A stretch of 64,000 nt of DNA from Cacajao melanocephalus (Eukaryota > Chordata > Mammalia > Primates > Pitheciidae): contig CAUYLG010041603.1 of assembly GCA_963573385.1 (NCBI GenBank), positions 23,930 to 87,929 on the forward strand, written 5' to 3'. The notes beneath the pieces are model-generated. The model was not told the origin of the DNA and searched no databases. It saw only the letters and a list, made by a program, of their open reading frames with translations. The first letter of the stretch is position 1. The number at the start of each line of letters is the position of its first letter. Positions 63,999 to 64,000 of the stretch are shown here, piece by piece. Made by a program: the position numbers and the translations under genes.

Positions 63999-64000
63999 CA

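Overview
The window is mammalian nuclear DNA, and clearly primate: AluS/AluJ-type elements, THE1/MST LTRs and primate-age L1 (L1P) 3' ends all occur, most probably in the human genome. It is AT-rich and looks intergenic or intronic. I found no open reading frame that I would call a functional host gene, no rRNA or tRNA gene, no CRISPR array and no CpG island apart from the GC-richer 5' UTR of a dead L1. Coding remnants all belong to L1 retrotransposons.

Layout. 1-13 kb: old DNA-transposon and MIR remnants, an antisense THE1 LTR, an antisense MLT1 LTR, a CA-rich minisatellite and three Alus, one of them inside a MIR. 13-17 kb: a short L1P 3' end and three LTRs within 2.8 kb (ERV1-like, ERVL/MER21-like, ERV1-like). 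17-30 kb: sparse MIR, MIR3, MER2 and L1M fragments with long single-copy-looking stretches. 30-36 kb: an L1-dense block, including a younger L1P inserted in the RT part of an older L1M, ending in an MST/THE1 LTR. 36-44 kb: an ERV1-like LTR, an L1M 3' end, a curious cluster of direct and inverted local duplications (39-41.5 kb), L2 interrupted by an L1P 3' end, a second antisense L1P and an Alu. 44-51 kb: a MER1A-type hAT element with a perfect 8-bp target duplication, then a rearranged 4.06-kb antisense L1P that keeps both ends but has lost much of ORF1 and ORF2 and carries part of ORF1 inverted. 51-64 kb: a fossil Alu monomer, more Alus (one with a GGAA-repeat tail), L2, MER1B, MIR, an MLT1 split by an Alu, an L1M split by a THE1 LTR and carrying an 80-bp near-perfect hairpin, and a final Alu.

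Nothing here works together as a pathway. What the window records is a history of layered insertions whose order can be read from the nesting. The most unusual structures are the rearranged L1 (46.6-50.7 kb) with its 213-codon antisense frame over the 5' UTR, the fold-back hairpin at 62.4 kb, the local duplications at 39-41.5 kb and the Alu-derived GGAA microsatellite at 54.2 kb. Repeat families are named from memory of their consensus sequences, not from a database search; boundaries given for old repeats are approximate.
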